Source: Beijerinckiaceae bacterium (GTDB taxonomy: Bacteria > Pseudomonadota > Alphaproteobacteria > Rhizobiales > Beijerinckiaceae). From it: 64,000 bases of DNA. The translations under genes and the position numbers were made by a program. The notes under the pieces were generated by a model. That model was given only the letters and a program-made list of their open reading frames with translations, did no database searches and was not told where the DNA came from. The stretch is taken from NCBI GenBank assembly GCA_009773635.1, contig WSYC01000015.1, forward strand, positions 47,869 through 111,868, read 5' to 3'. Positions 43,872-52,343 of the stretch are shown piece by piece; the first letter of the stretch is position 1, and the number at the start of each line of letters is the position of its first letter.

Positions 43872-45563
43872 TCACGCAGCCCTCCCGATCAGGTCAGCGG
43901 GAGCGGCGTCCGCTGCGCCGAAGACGAGCGAGCGAATGGCATCGCGGTTGAAGCGGAACGCTAGGAGCGCCGATGCCTGGTAGCGCGTGAGCCCGAAGTC
44001 CTGCCGGTACTCGGGCGGCAGGAACGAGAGCTGCTTGTTGGTCGGCGGCTGGTTCAGCCACCGCCTTGTCTTGTGCGCGCTCTCGTCGCTCTCATGCTCG
44101 TTCAGCCAATCATCCGCTGCCGCGAGGCAGACCGTGCGCTCGCCTGCCGCCAGCAGATGCGGCCGCTGCTTTTGCACTCCGCCGATGCCGTACCAGCGGC
44201 CATTGAGAAAGAAGACTCCGCCCCAGGCGTTGAAGCCGTTGGCGATCAACGCGGCGTCGTCGCCGAAAAGGTCGCACCAGCGGAAACTCGACCGCTTCAG
44301 TAAGTCGATCTCCGACATCACGAACTCGCCGAGCGGCGTAGCCTCGCCTGTCTGATCCCGTTCCCAAAGGTAGCCGCACAGGGGACACTCGGTGGTGGCG
44401 AGCGGAACGACCGCGCCGCATTCGGGGCAGTCCTTCGTCGGTGCCTCGCCAGTAGATTCCCGGCCGCTCAGATCGACATCTTGTTCGAGAGATCCGTGAA
44501 GCAGCGTCGACGTGCCGAAATCGAGGACGACGCAGTCGGTCTTCAGAACACCGGGATGTTCATCCAGCGAGACCGTGCGCAGGCCGCGGCCGATCATCTG
44601 GATCATCGTCGACTTGTAGGAACTCGGCCTCAGGAGGACGACGCAACTCGTGGGGGGATGATCCCAGCCTTCGGTCAGAACCGCGACGTTGACCACCACG
44701 CGAAGATCGCCCGCCGCATAGGCCGCGAGCAGGGATTTGCGCTCGGCATCCGGCATTTCGCCATGGACGAGCCCGGCAGGAATTCCCGCGCCATTGAATG
44801 CCCGGGCGACATTGCGGGCATGATCGACGGTGGAGCAGAACACGACCGTCTGCCGGCTTCCGGCCTTTTCCTGCCATTGCCGAATGACGGCGTCGGTCAC
44901 CGGAGTCCGGTTCATGATCGCATCGACTTCGCTCATGTCGAAGTCGTCGGCGGTGCGCCGCACCTTGGTGAGCTCATCCTGGACACCGACGTCGATGACG
45001 AAGGTGCGCGGCGGCACGAGATGGCCGGAGGCAATCAGTTCGCCGATGCGGATCTGGTCCGCGACATTCGAGAAGACGGCGCGAAGGCCGCGCTTGTCAC
45101 CCCGGTTGGGCGTTGCCGTGACCCCATAAATCCGGCACGCGGGATTGCTCTGCAGCGCCTGGTCAATGATCCGGCGATAGCTGTCGGCCGCGGCATGATG
45201 CGCCTCGTCGATCACCAGAAGATCGAGTGCCGGCATCGCATCGAGATTGCCGGATCGCGTCAGCGTCGGAACCATTGCGAAGGTCACTTGTCCCTTCCAG
45301 GACTTCGCGCGCGCATCGACGACGGACGTGGAGAGACCAGGCACGACACGACGGAACTTGTCGCGGTTCTGGTCGGTGAGTTCGTCGCGATGGGCGAGGA
45401 CGCAGGCCTTGGCATCGGGATCGACGATCATGCGTCCTGCGACAGCCGAGAGCATGATCGTCTTGCCGGCCCCGGTCGGGGCCACGGCGAGCGTGTTTCC
45501 GTGTTGCGAAAGCGCGCTGACGCTTCGCTCGACGAACAGTTTCTGGCGGGGGCGCAACAACAT
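43872..45563 (-). CDS. DEAD/DEAH-box helicase with zinc ribbon
   Basis: A 563-residue SF2 helicase. Walker A is AVAPTGAGKTIMLS, DEAH is LLVIDEAHHAA, motif III appears as YGVTATPNRGD, and motif VI-type residues are in IQMIGRGLRTVS. A Cys4 ribbon (CPECGAVVPLATTECPLCG) follows, then a 170-residue tail. ATG 45563, preceded by a purine-rich site, is chosen over a longer frame that would lack the helicase start. It probably remodels replication or recombination intermediates. Confidence 0.84.
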   Translation of the reverse strand: MLLRPRQKLFVERSVSALSQHGNTLAVAPTGAGKTIMLSAVAGRMIVDPDAKACVLAHRDELTDQNRDKFRRVVPGLSTSVVDARAKSWKGQVTFAMVPTLTRSGNLDAMPALDLLVIDEAHHAAADSYRRIIDQALQSNPACRIYGVTATPNRGDKRGLRAVFSNVADQIRIGELIASGHLVPPRTFVIDVGVQDELTKVRRTADDFDMSEVDAIMNRTPVTDAVIRQWQEKAGSRQTVVFCSTVDHARNVARAFNGAGIPAGLVHGEMPDAERKSLLAAYAAGDLRVVVNVAVLTEGWDHPPTSCVVLLRPSSYKSTMIQMIGRGLRTVSLDEHPGVLKTDCVVLDFGTSTLLHGSLEQDVDLSGRESTGEAPTKDCPECGAVVPLATTECPLCGYLWERDQTGEATPLGEFVMSEIDLLKRSSFRWCDLFGDDAALIANGFNAWGGVFFLNGRWYGIGGVQKQRPHLLAAGERTVCLAAADDWLNEHESDESAHKTRRWLNQPPTNKQLSFLPPEYRQDFGLTRYQASALLAFRFNRDAIRSLVFGAADAAPADLIGRAA

Positions 45564-45573
45564 GGTGCCGCCC

Positions 45574-46149
45574 TCACTGCGCCCAGGAGGGACGAATGCC
45601 CGGCTGCGGCATCGAAGCCTGCGCCGGTTGCGGAACTGGCGACCTTGCCGTTGCGCCGGCCAGCGGCGCGTATTCCTTGTGGTCCGGCGTGACGGCGGCG
45701 CGGATCTCGTTCTTCTCCTCGCCGTTGGTGTCGGTCCCGACATCGATGCGGGCCACGAACTCCAGGCCGTCGAGATCGGCGAAACCGCTGATGCGGCGCG
45801 CCGCCTGCGCCTGAGCCGAGGAATCTTTGTCGGAAATGCCACGGGCGGAATTCAGCATGCCGCGGATCAGGCTGCGGCCCATGTTGGCCCAGTCGGGACC
45901 CTTCGGGCTATAAAGCCCGATCAGCGTGAAGATCTTGCGCCGCGCATAGGGCCCTTCGAGCACGGTAAACTCGCCGGACAGATAGACCGAACCGGTCGTG
46001 CCACGCGTCGCGTAGCCTCCGGTCCAGCCCTGAGCCGGGTCGTCGAAGCCGCCCGGGCGGATAGTGAGGCGCACCTTGGCCAGCGTGCCCTTCGGAATGA
46101 TGTTGCTGTTCTGCTTGGCGTCGTTGAAGTCGTTCCAGGATCCAGACAT
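45574..46149 (-). CDS. Putative ssDNA-binding protein (DUF669/DUF2815-like context)
   Basis: A 191-residue protein starting MSGSWNDFNDAKQNSNIIPK, with a beta-rich core (AKVRLTIRPGGFDD, then SVYLSGEFTVLEGPYARRK) and an acidic/Pro-Gln tail. Proteins of this sort often sit between a Sak4-like ATPase and a helicase, where a single-strand-binding role is likely. The role is inferred from context; the family is not identified with certainty. Confidence 0.65.
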   Translation of the reverse strand: MSGSWNDFNDAKQNSNIIPKGTLAKVRLTIRPGGFDDPAQGWTGGYATRGTTGSVYLSGEFTVLEGPYARRKIFTLIGLYSPKGPDWANMGRSLIRGMLNSARGISDKDSSAQAQAARRISGFADLDGLEFVARIDVGTDTNGEEKNEIRAAVTPDHKEYAPLAGATARSPVPQPAQASMPQPGIRPSWAQ

Positions 46150-46165
46150 GACTGGTTGCTCCTCT

Positions 46166-47044
46166 TCAGGCGTTTTCGGGATGGGTGATGTCAGTGGTGG
46201 GTTTCGCGGCGTCCGGCCGGCTGAACGCCAGGCGCTCGGCGGCGGGCTTCACGGGGCCGCGGATCTTCGTCATCAGCCGACCGAGATGCGGCTCTTCGAC
46301 GGGCGACAGACGCCCTGACCGGTCCTTGGCGGGAAAGCCCCACGGATTGATCGTGTGGCAGACGAAGGCGCGATAGGGCGTGCCCGCGTCGTCCTTGATC
46401 TCCGCCATCGTCAGCACTTCATCGACGATGCCAGGCAGTTCGAGTCCGGTCTTCGAACCGTCGATCTGCGGCTGGAAGATGCGCCGGTTGAAGTCGTCCA
46501 GCTTCTCGTCGAGGATGCCGACGAACCAGACGTTCTTCGCCCGAGTGTGCTGGAGGTGCGTGAGCCACGCGATCATCTCGCGGCCATGCAGGCCGTAAGC
46601 GCCGCGAATGTCGGGCTTGCCGGTCTTCTCGGAGAAGGCGTCGGGCTGGCCCTTGCACCACTGGAAACACAGCCGGCCGGCGACCGTGATCGAGTCGATG
46701 AAGGCCGTCCGGTAGCGATCCATGACGCCGGGATCGCCGAAGCGTTCGCAGACCGCCGCGAAATGCGCGGGGCTGTATGCTTGGTCGTCGCGCAGGGCCG
46801 GGTTCGGCCCGCCGATGAACACGGCGAAGTCGCGGCATTCGGGCCAGGTGCGCGGCCGCACCGTATCGCCGGGCCATCCTTCGATGGCAAGGTCGCCCGC
46901 CTCGAGATCCATGAACAGCGTCGTCTCGGCTTCGAGCGTCCAGAGCAGGCTGGTTTTCCCGATCCCGGACTTGCCGAAGATCGTGCCCTTGATGCCGCGA
47001 GGTTCCGCGAGCCGCTGGTCAGCGGTGATGATGGGGAGCGCCAT
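46166..47044 (-). CDS. Sak4-like RecA-fold recombination ATPase
   Basis: A 292-residue RecA-fold ATPase. Walker A is IFGKSGIGKTSLLW near residue 25, Walker B-like YRTAFIDSITVAGRL near 115, and a C-terminal MTKIRGPVKP. Sak4-type proteins act in single-strand annealing and replication of phage DNA. It stands between the ssDNA-binding candidate and the 107-residue gene, with the nuclease and helicase downstream, a typical recombination module. Confidence 0.78.
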   Translation of the reverse strand: MALPIITADQRLAEPRGIKGTIFGKSGIGKTSLLWTLEAETTLFMDLEAGDLAIEGWPGDTVRPRTWPECRDFAVFIGGPNPALRDDQAYSPAHFAAVCERFGDPGVMDRYRTAFIDSITVAGRLCFQWCKGQPDAFSEKTGKPDIRGAYGLHGREMIAWLTHLQHTRAKNVWFVGILDEKLDDFNRRIFQPQIDGSKTGLELPGIVDEVLTMAEIKDDAGTPYRAFVCHTINPWGFPAKDRSGRLSPVEEPHLGRLMTKIRGPVKPAAERLAFSRPDAAKPTTDITHPENA

Positions 47045-47046
47045 GG

Positions 47047-47370
47047 TCAGCGCCCCGTCTTGGCGCGGGCCGCAGCCTCGACGGCACGGTGCGCGCCGAG
47101 AGCGCCGGCATCACGAGCGATCTGGCTGAGCTTGCGCAGCGCGTACGTCTGATCGATGAGCGCGCTGGACGCCGCCTCCAATCCGCGCAGTGCGAAGGCG
47201 ATGTCGTCGATCGTCGCCTCGGTGACCGGTTTGGCGTCAGTCTCGCCGCGCTCCGGCGTTGCCGGGATCCGGATCGTCTCAGGCAACGATGCGAGGCTGT
47301 AGTGGGCCTTCTTCAACGCTTCGAGCGCGGACAGAGGGGCTTCGGGCTTGGATTTGCCGAACGGGAACAT
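47047..47370 (-). CDS. Small hypothetical early protein
   Basis: A 107-residue helical protein beginning MFPFGKSKPEAPLSALEALK. It is Ala/Arg-rich with alternating charge (ALRGLEAASSALIDQTYALR) and has no membrane helix. It directly precedes the Sak4-like gene. No family is recognised; a partner of the recombinase is possible. Confidence 0.6.
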   Translation of the reverse strand: MFPFGKSKPEAPLSALEALKKAHYSLASLPETIRIPATPERGETDAKPVTEATIDDIAFALRGLEAASSALIDQTYALRKLSQIARDAGALGAHRAVEAAARAKTGR

Positions 47371-47381
47371 GGGTGATCCTT

Positions 47382-47855
47382 TCAGTCGCGGAGAAGTCGG
47401 AAGGTCTGCTTGCCGGTCTTCAGCGTGCGGGCCGGGGTGAAGGCGCGGCGGATCGATTCCGGCCATGCGCCGTAGGCGCGCTCGGAGACGCCGAACGTGA
47501 TCTCGACATAGTCGGTAGGGTTCTCGCCCTCGGCGCGGATGGTCTCGACGAGCGCAGCGAGCTTCGCCTGATCCCACTCGACCTTCTTGGGCAGGTCGGC
47601 GACGACCGTCACCGCGCCGTCGGCAAAGCGGACCGTTCCGGTATCCTTCGCCATGGCGATCCGCGCCTGTGACGCGCGGTCGCCGTAGCGGAGCCCGATG
47701 GCGCCATCGAGCCAGTCCTTGAGGGTCTTGGCTGCCTTTAGCGCGGCGTCGGCTTCTTCATGGAGGAGCGCCAGCTGCTCGGAGGGCAAGGCCACGATGT
47801 CGCCGATCGGCATCTGCCGGAGCGCGTCGAGTGTGATGTGGTTGGGGATCGTCAT
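47382..47855 (-). CDS. Hypothetical early phage protein
   Basis: A 157-residue helical protein (MTIPNHITLDALRQMPIGD, then LDGAIGLRYGDRASQARI and a C-terminal beta part). The N-terminal segment with paired Leu/Glu residues is probably coiled coil. Placed between the HTH gene and the small helical gene, in the same leftward unit. Similar proteins occur in this position in related prophages, but no function is known to me. Confidence 0.65.
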   Translation of the reverse strand: MTIPNHITLDALRQMPIGDIVALPSEQLALLHEEADAALKAAKTLKDWLDGAIGLRYGDRASQARIAMAKDTGTVRFADGAVTVVADLPKKVEWDQAKLAALVETIRAEGENPTDYVEITFGVSERAYGAWPESIRRAFTPARTLKTGKQTFRLLRD

Positions 47856-47863
47856 CGCCACCC

Positions 47864-48073
47864 TCACGCCGACTTGAGGGCAGGCTTGTCGGCGGTGCTC
47901 TTGCAGAGCTGGACCGCCTCGAATTCTTCGACGTCTTCCAGCCGGTAAACCACCCGGCCGCCGATCTTGATGAAACGGGGACCTTCCCCGGACCACCGCC
48001 AACGCTCAAGCGTGCGGTGGCTGATGTTCCAGCGAGCGGCGAGCTCGATCTGGTTCAGATGCCTGACGGTCAT
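47864..48073 (-). CDS. Excisionase-like / MerR-type HTH protein
   Basis: A 69-residue HTH_17-type protein: QIELAARWNISHRTLERWRW followed by KIGGRVVYRLEDVEEF, the usual Xis/AlpA wing. AAGGAGA lies 6 bases upstream of ATG 48073, which fixes the start. It opens the early operon. It could direct excision together with the serine recombinase or regulate the operon. Confidence 0.82.
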   Translation of the reverse strand: MTVRHLNQIELAARWNISHRTLERWRWSGEGPRFIKIGGRVVYRLEDVEEFEAVQLCKSTADKPALKSA

Positions 48074-48192
48074 TTTCGTCTCCTTGGGTTTGTGTCGAAA
48101 ACCTGCGGAGAGAATGGCTTTGCCGTGGGGAGGAGCCGGGGAGGAGAAAGGGAGGAGCCAGTGGAGGAATCGCAAATCCGTGCGCTGAAATG

Positions 48193-48214
48193 AAAAAACC
48201 GCCCGAAGGCGGTT
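48193..48214 (-). terminator. Intrinsic terminator of the three-gene leftward operon
   Basis: On the - strand: stem AACCGCC / GGCGGTT with a UUCG loop, followed by a run of U. It lies 22-43 bases after the stop of the 315-residue gene (48236). Confidence 0.82.
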
Positions 48215-48235
48215 CAGCGATGGGTCAGATGGGCA

Positions 48236-49183
48236 TCAGATGTCGATCCAGCATCGACCGCGCTCTTCCTTGATGAATTCGCGCCAGTCGGCGCGCCCCC
48301 TGAACGCTTTGCCGAGTGTCCGGACCTGGTCGCCAGAGTCAGCGGCTTCCAATACAGCAGCTGTCAGGCATTCGCGTTCGCCCCGCTGCCACGCCTCGAA
48401 GAGGTGACGAATGATGGCGCGCTGCTTCGTGCCGGTGAACGCGTAACTCTTGCCCCTGACCGTGATCGAAGCTCCATCCGCAGCCATCGATGCGGGCTGG
48501 CCGTCGTCGCGCCCATGCGCCAGGCGCGCGGCGAGGATCTGCGGATCGATCCGGAAACCGTCGTTTGCATCGATGACGGATTGAACTGCGATGATTTCAT
48601 GCCCGCTGACATAGGTCTTTGGGAGCTTCGCCTCGGCTGTCAGCGACAGCACGATGCGCAGCCCGGGAGATGGACGCTGCTGGAACTGCTGAAGAAGCAA
48701 GGCCCATGTCGCCGGGTCTGAAAGGCGGCGACCGATCCAGACAGGCACACGGGCCGAGCGCCCCGGCAAACGGGCGCCTCCAACCTCCCAGAGCAAACCG
48801 GGCAGCAGCTGCACTGGACGGGAGACCAACGGGCAGTCGAGCCCATCAAGGAGCTTCGGCAGAAGGGTCTCAAAACTAAGGGCAAAGACCGATTGATCGT
48901 CCGGCGATGCAGTGACCCATCCCGCCTGCGGGCTGAAATATCCAAAGGAACGACCATCAGGCGAGCGCACAAGGGCGACCGGCGTATCCTCATGATCGGC
49001 CAAAGACGTCACCGCCGCCTCATCGCCCACACGGGTCAGCACGCCGAGCGCCTGAAGCTGCGCGCCGGCTGCCGGGTGGTGGTTAGACAAGGCCGCGGAG
49101 GTGATGCGCGCATCACGGGTCTGGGCAATCGCGCAGATCAGGGCCAGCGCGTCGTTATCAGAACTTCGGAGAGAGCGCGTCAT
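48236..49183 (-). CDS. Uncharacterised protein with C-terminal winged-helix-like region
   Basis: A 315-residue soluble protein. Residues of about 240-315 (SITVRGKSYAFTGTKQRAII, then RHLFEAWQRGERECLT) look like a winged helix; the N-terminal 230 residues (SDNDALALICAIAQTRDAR and later SVFALSFETLLPKLLDGLD) have no recognised domain. Its start overlaps the 395-residue gene by 26 bases. It ends the leftward operon that shares its regulatory region with the repressor gene. Function unknown. Confidence 0.75.
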   Translation of the reverse strand: MTRSLRSSDNDALALICAIAQTRDARITSAALSNHHPAAGAQLQALGVLTRVGDEAAVTSLADHEDTPVALVRSPDGRSFGYFSPQAGWVTASPDDQSVFALSFETLLPKLLDGLDCPLVSRPVQLLPGLLWEVGGARLPGRSARVPVWIGRRLSDPATWALLLQQFQQRPSPGLRIVLSLTAEAKLPKTYVSGHEIIAVQSVIDANDGFRIDPQILAARLAHGRDDGQPASMAADGASITVRGKSYAFTGTKQRAIIRHLFEAWQRGERECLTAAVLEAADSGDQVRTLGKAFRGRADWREFIKEERGRCWIDI

Positions 49184-50345
49184 CGGCCAGGATTCCCCAT
49201 CGGCGGAGATACTTCTCGCCGATCAACTGCTCTTCCTCGGTCTGGTCTCTGAGATTGCAGCCATGCGGCATGGTGATCGTCAGCGGGAGTGTTCGGCCGC
49301 GCTTCGCGTCGCCTTTGGGGTGGAACTTGATGGCCAGCTTGGCCTGCGTGGCAACCCATCCGCCGTCGATCGGATTGCCCGGTCCGAGCCGCTCCTCCGC
49401 CATGCTCCAGATGGTGCGGCCCGCCTTGGCCATGCACTCAAGCGTCACGCGCTCGCCGACAGTGTCGAGCGGCATCAGCCGCAGCAGGCGGACATCGACC
49501 CGCTCGATACCGTCTTCGAGGTCGGTCGGAAAGTCGAAGGGAGACAGCAGAACGTCGAGATCATAGCGCCGAACCGGCACCTTTTCGTTCTGGAAGTCGA
49601 CGCCGAGGAGATCTCGGGCCAGAAACATCGCCATCTCGGCACGGCTCTCCCGGTCGCTCGCCACAACCTCGACTACGCCCGTCGCGGGTTCATACGTCAT
49701 CGCAGCCTCGAAGACCGGGCGATAGGCACGCCGCACGAGGGAACCACCGTCATCGAATGCAAGAAGATCGTCCGGCAGGCCTTCGCGGTATACGGTAATC
49801 TGAACCAGATCGCAGTCCTCACCCTCGAAGGTCGCGCGCACACGCTCGAAAACATCGACGTGGACGTTGGCCGAGGCAAAGCGAGTCCGCAGAGACGCCT
49901 TGAATGCATCGATGGCGATCGGATCGCGGCTTACCGTGCAGCCGGCTTCGATGATGAATCCATCCCAACTGCGCCCGCGACGCTTCTCGTCCGTGAATCG
50001 CACTTCCTCGGCGTGACGGAACAGGATCGGCGCGTTCAAGAACATCCAGAGTGATCGGGCATGGCCGTTCGCGAGAACGTCGAGAAGGGCACGGTCGTCG
50101 ACCACGCTGTAGAGCGCGGTTTGCCCGGCATCGTCAGCGAGCCCGCTGACCCGCTCGGCGTCATTCAGGACGCGAGCCTTTGCTTCCTCGTCCATCTCAT
50201 CGACAGCGCGAAGCGCGACCCGGACGACCTCCGGCTCGGGCGCAGTCCAGTCGACTGTCGTCGGCAATGCGATGCCTGTGTGTTCGAAATAGGCCTGCAG
50301 CGACGAGGCAGGCATGTTGCGGATGAAGCTCGTCACTGACGCCAT
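49158..50345 (-). CDS. Uncharacterised 395-residue protein
   Basis: A soluble acidic protein (MASVTSFIRNMPASSLQAYF; later FRHAEEVRFTDEKRRGRSWD, and the C-terminal LKIRW-like end). Several alpha/beta segments, no membrane helix, no cofactor motif seen. It recurs in my recollection beside XRE/ImmA modules in alphaproteobacterial prophages. Together with the 78- and 315-residue genes it forms an operon under the prophage operators, so it is probably expressed with the lysogeny switch. A defence or superinfection role is speculation. Confidence 0.75.
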   Translation of the reverse strand: MASVTSFIRNMPASSLQAYFEHTGIALPTTVDWTAPEPEVVRVALRAVDEMDEEAKARVLNDAERVSGLADDAGQTALYSVVDDRALLDVLANGHARSLWMFLNAPILFRHAEEVRFTDEKRRGRSWDGFIIEAGCTVSRDPIAIDAFKASLRTRFASANVHVDVFERVRATFEGEDCDLVQITVYREGLPDDLLAFDDGGSLVRRAYRPVFEAAMTYEPATGVVEVVASDRESRAEMAMFLARDLLGVDFQNEKVPVRRYDLDVLLSPFDFPTDLEDGIERVDVRLLRLMPLDTVGERVTLECMAKAGRTIWSMAEERLGPGNPIDGGWVATQAKLAIKFHPKGDAKRGRTLPLTITMPHGCNLRDQTEEEQLIGEKYLRRWGILADDALSPKF

Positions 50346-50357
50346 AATCGGACCTCC

Positions 50358-50594
50358 TTAGCCCTTGATGTTGCGCGGGTCGTTCCCGTGCGAATCGGAC
50401 TGCCCGATGCGGCCGTCCTGGTTGTGGATCTTCAGTTCGGTGCGGGCATTGCTGCTGATTTCCCGCGCCCGCTCGACGGCGTCGGACTTGCGGTCGAAGT
50501 GGGCGCTGGCGCGATCTGCACCGCCGCGACGAACGTCCCAGCCACCGTTGGAGCTGGGCACGACATGATGTGTTCCGGGATTGCGCTTGGTCAT
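50358..50594 (-). CDS. DUF2188 protein
   Basis: A 78-residue DUF2188 protein with the typical THHVVPSSNGGWDVRRGGAD and HFDRKSDAVERAREISSN segments. It is the first gene of the leftward operon; AGGAG sits upstream of the ATG. The family is small, beta-hairpin-like and of unknown function. Confidence 0.85.
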   Translation of the reverse strand: MTKRNPGTHHVVPSSNGGWDVRRGGADRASAHFDRKSDAVERAREISSNARTELKIHNQDGRIGQSDSHGNDPRNIKG

Positions 50595-50620
50595 GGGAAT
50601 CTCCTGATGGGTACGCTTTC

Positions 50621-50688
50621 GTTCGATCTATATCGAACACGCGCGCTAATCTCTTGTCAAGTACGTTCCTGTTCGCCATACACCGAAC
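50621..50688. promoter_or_regulatory. Divergent promoters with two identical XRE operators
   Basis: Two operators of the form GTTCG-N8-CGAAC lie at 50621-50638 and 50671-50688, exactly 50 bases apart. A - strand TTGACA (50655-50660) and a + strand TTGTCA (50654-50659) overlap as -35 boxes back to back. The rightward -10 is CATACA (50677-50682, spacing 17) inside operator 2; operator 1 covers the leftward -10 region. A third palindrome ATGCG-AAA-CGCAT (50695-50707) follows. This is the expected layout for a repressor controlling itself and the leftward operon. Confidence 0.78.
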
Positions 50689-50719
50689 AGAAAAATGCGA
50701 AACGCATGAGGTGAGTTAG

Positions 50720-51037
50720 ATGGCATCCCTGGGAGAGAAGCTCCGTAAGCATCGGCAGGAAAAGGGATATTCCTTAGACAAGCTCGCGGAGATTACGGAT
50801 TCGAGCAAGAGTTACCTGTGGGAGTTGGAGAACCGGGACACCCGAAAGCCGTCCGCAGAAAAGCTGACGAAAATCGCTGAAGCCCTGTCCGTCACCACAG
50901 ATTACCTGCTGGATGATTCGTCTGAGCCCGGTGAAGAGGTGGTCAAGGAGGCGTTCTTCCGTAAATTTAGTAAACTGGATCCCGACGACAAAAAGAAGAT
51001 CGAGCAGATGGTCGACATGTGGAGAAAGAAAGATTGA
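50720..51037 (+). CDS. XRE-family HTH repressor
   Basis: A 105-residue protein with an N-terminal HTH_3 domain (LGEKLRKHRQEKGYSLDKLA, then SSKSYLWELENRDTRKPS) and a C-terminal helical segment ending KIEQMVDMWRKKD that may dimerise or contact the protease. It is the candidate lysogeny regulator. Its promoter overlaps operator 2. Its stop overlaps the protease start (TTGA). Confidence 0.85.
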   Translation: MASLGEKLRKHRQEKGYSLDKLAEITDSSKSYLWELENRDTRKPSAEKLTKIAEALSVTTDYLLDDSSEPGEEVVKEAFFRKFSKLDPDDKKKIEQMVDMWRKKD

Positions 51038-51966
51038 AGCTGCCGACGACACCGGAAGGCTGGGCGATCCACCTGTCGAAACTGGTTCGCGCGTTTCATG
51101 ACGCGCACGGCTCGCCGCGCTTTCCGATAAAGGTCGCCGACATCGCGATTGAATATTCGCGAAACGTTTTCCCAGATGCCCCGATCACGAAAGTCGGCGG
51201 CCTCGATCTCACACCCAAGTTCGAAGGCATGCTCATGCCGATCGATTCAGGCACCGGTGAATGGGGCATCATCTACAACAGCGCCATCACCTCGAAGGGG
51301 CGGATCAACTTCACCCTCGCCCATGAGCTCGGCCATTATCTCCTTCACAGGCACAGATCGCCCGACGGCATTCGCTGCTCCAGCCGCGATATGGGCGATT
51401 GGCGTTCAGAGCATGGTCAGATCGAATCCCAGGCGAACACGTTTGCCTCGTTTCTGCTGATGCCGCTGGATGATTTTCGACAGCAGACGGATGGTCAGAA
51501 GTTCGACATGGAGTTGGTCCGTCATCTGTCGGACCGCTACGAAGTGTCCGTCACTGCAGCCATCCTGAAATGGCTGGGTATCACCCGCCAACGGGCGATG
51601 ATTGTCGTCAGCCGAAGTGGCTTCATTGACTGGACTTGGTCCAGCGAGCGCCTTTTCAAGTCCGGCATCTACTATGCAGCCCGGCAGCAAACGGTGGAAT
51701 TACCGAGCCAGTCCCTTGCAGCCCTCCGAGTTGACGACGCTGCCGCCAGAGCCGGGATCATGCACAAGAAGGGCGTGTGGAAAGGGGACGAGGACGTCTT
51801 CGAGATGACGATCTTCTCACCCAAGAACGAGATGACCGTCACGCTGCTGATCTACCCCAATGAGGGGCCAAACCGATTCCATGGTCGCTCGGAACCTGAC
51901 GACATCAGGATTGATGATACTTACGAACGATTCATGGGAGCGCGATCGACCGAATACCGAGACTAG
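51034..51966 (+). CDS. ImmA/IrrE-family metallopeptidase
   Basis: A 310-residue protein with the zinc-protease motif LAHELGHYLLH (about residue 93) and a conserved Glu-bearing helix (ESQANTFASFLLMPLDDF). The C-terminal half is a beta domain. The start is taken as the TTG at 51034, with GGAG 9 bases upstream and a TTGA overlap; a GTG at 51019 is possible but lacks a ribosome site. ImmA-type proteases cut XRE repressors upon DNA damage; the gene order fits that role. Confidence 0.83.
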   Translation: MKLPTTPEGWAIHLSKLVRAFHDAHGSPRFPIKVADIAIEYSRNVFPDAPITKVGGLDLTPKFEGMLMPIDSGTGEWGIIYNSAITSKGRINFTLAHELGHYLLHRHRSPDGIRCSSRDMGDWRSEHGQIESQANTFASFLLMPLDDFRQQTDGQKFDMELVRHLSDRYEVSVTAAILKWLGITRQRAMIVVSRSGFIDWTWSSERLFKSGIYYAARQQTVELPSQSLAALRVDDAAARAGIMHKKGVWKGDEDVFEMTIFSPKNEMTVTLLIYPNEGPNRFHGRSEPDDIRIDDTYERFMGARSTEYRD

Positions 51967-52089
51967 ATTCGTCGCTATTGGGCTCGATGTGCAGCATCAT
52001 AACAGAGAAATGCTTGCGCAGCATTTCAAAATACTTCGCAGGTATACGATAACATATTGATTTGTATTGCATATTTCGGTTTTACGACT

Positions 52090-52123
52090 ACCGTTCGCTC
52101 ATCGACAACTCAACGCGAACGGT
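52090..52123. promoter_or_regulatory. Inverted repeat before the integration module
   Basis: ACCGTTCG (52090-52097) and CGAACGGT (52116-52123), 18 bases apart, end 5 bases before the ATG at 52128. The inner half-sites GTTCG/CGAAC equal those of the two prophage operators, with the spacer longer by 10, about one helical turn. The AT-rich stretch 51967-52089 may hold a promoter and possibly the attachment core. Confidence 0.55.
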
Positions 52124-52127
52124 CTCC

Positions 52128-52343
52128 ATGCACGACTCCCGATCCGGTCCAAATCCCTTACCGCCGGACAACATGTCGGCGAACGAACGCCTCTCCGAGG
52201 TGGGGCGCATCCTGGCCGCTGGCATAGGGCGCATTCTTTCTCGGCAGACCACGGCATCGTCGAAAACCGTTGACGGCTTCGACATTCTCGCCATGAAGAA
52301 TGGCCGTCGCCGCCCGCGTGCGCGCTCGGGGGACACCCGATGA
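52128..52343 (+). CDS. Small protein of the DUF2924/recombinase module
   Basis: A 71-residue protein (DNMSANERLSEVGRILAAGI) with a basic end. Proteins with such an ERLxEVGxIL(A)AGI segment commonly precede the DUF2924 gene. The stop overlaps the next start (ATGA). Function unknown; probably part of the integration system. Confidence 0.65.
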   Translation: MHDSRSGPNPLPPDNMSANERLSEVGRILAAGIGRILSRQTTASSKTVDGFDILAMKNGRRRPRARSGDTR

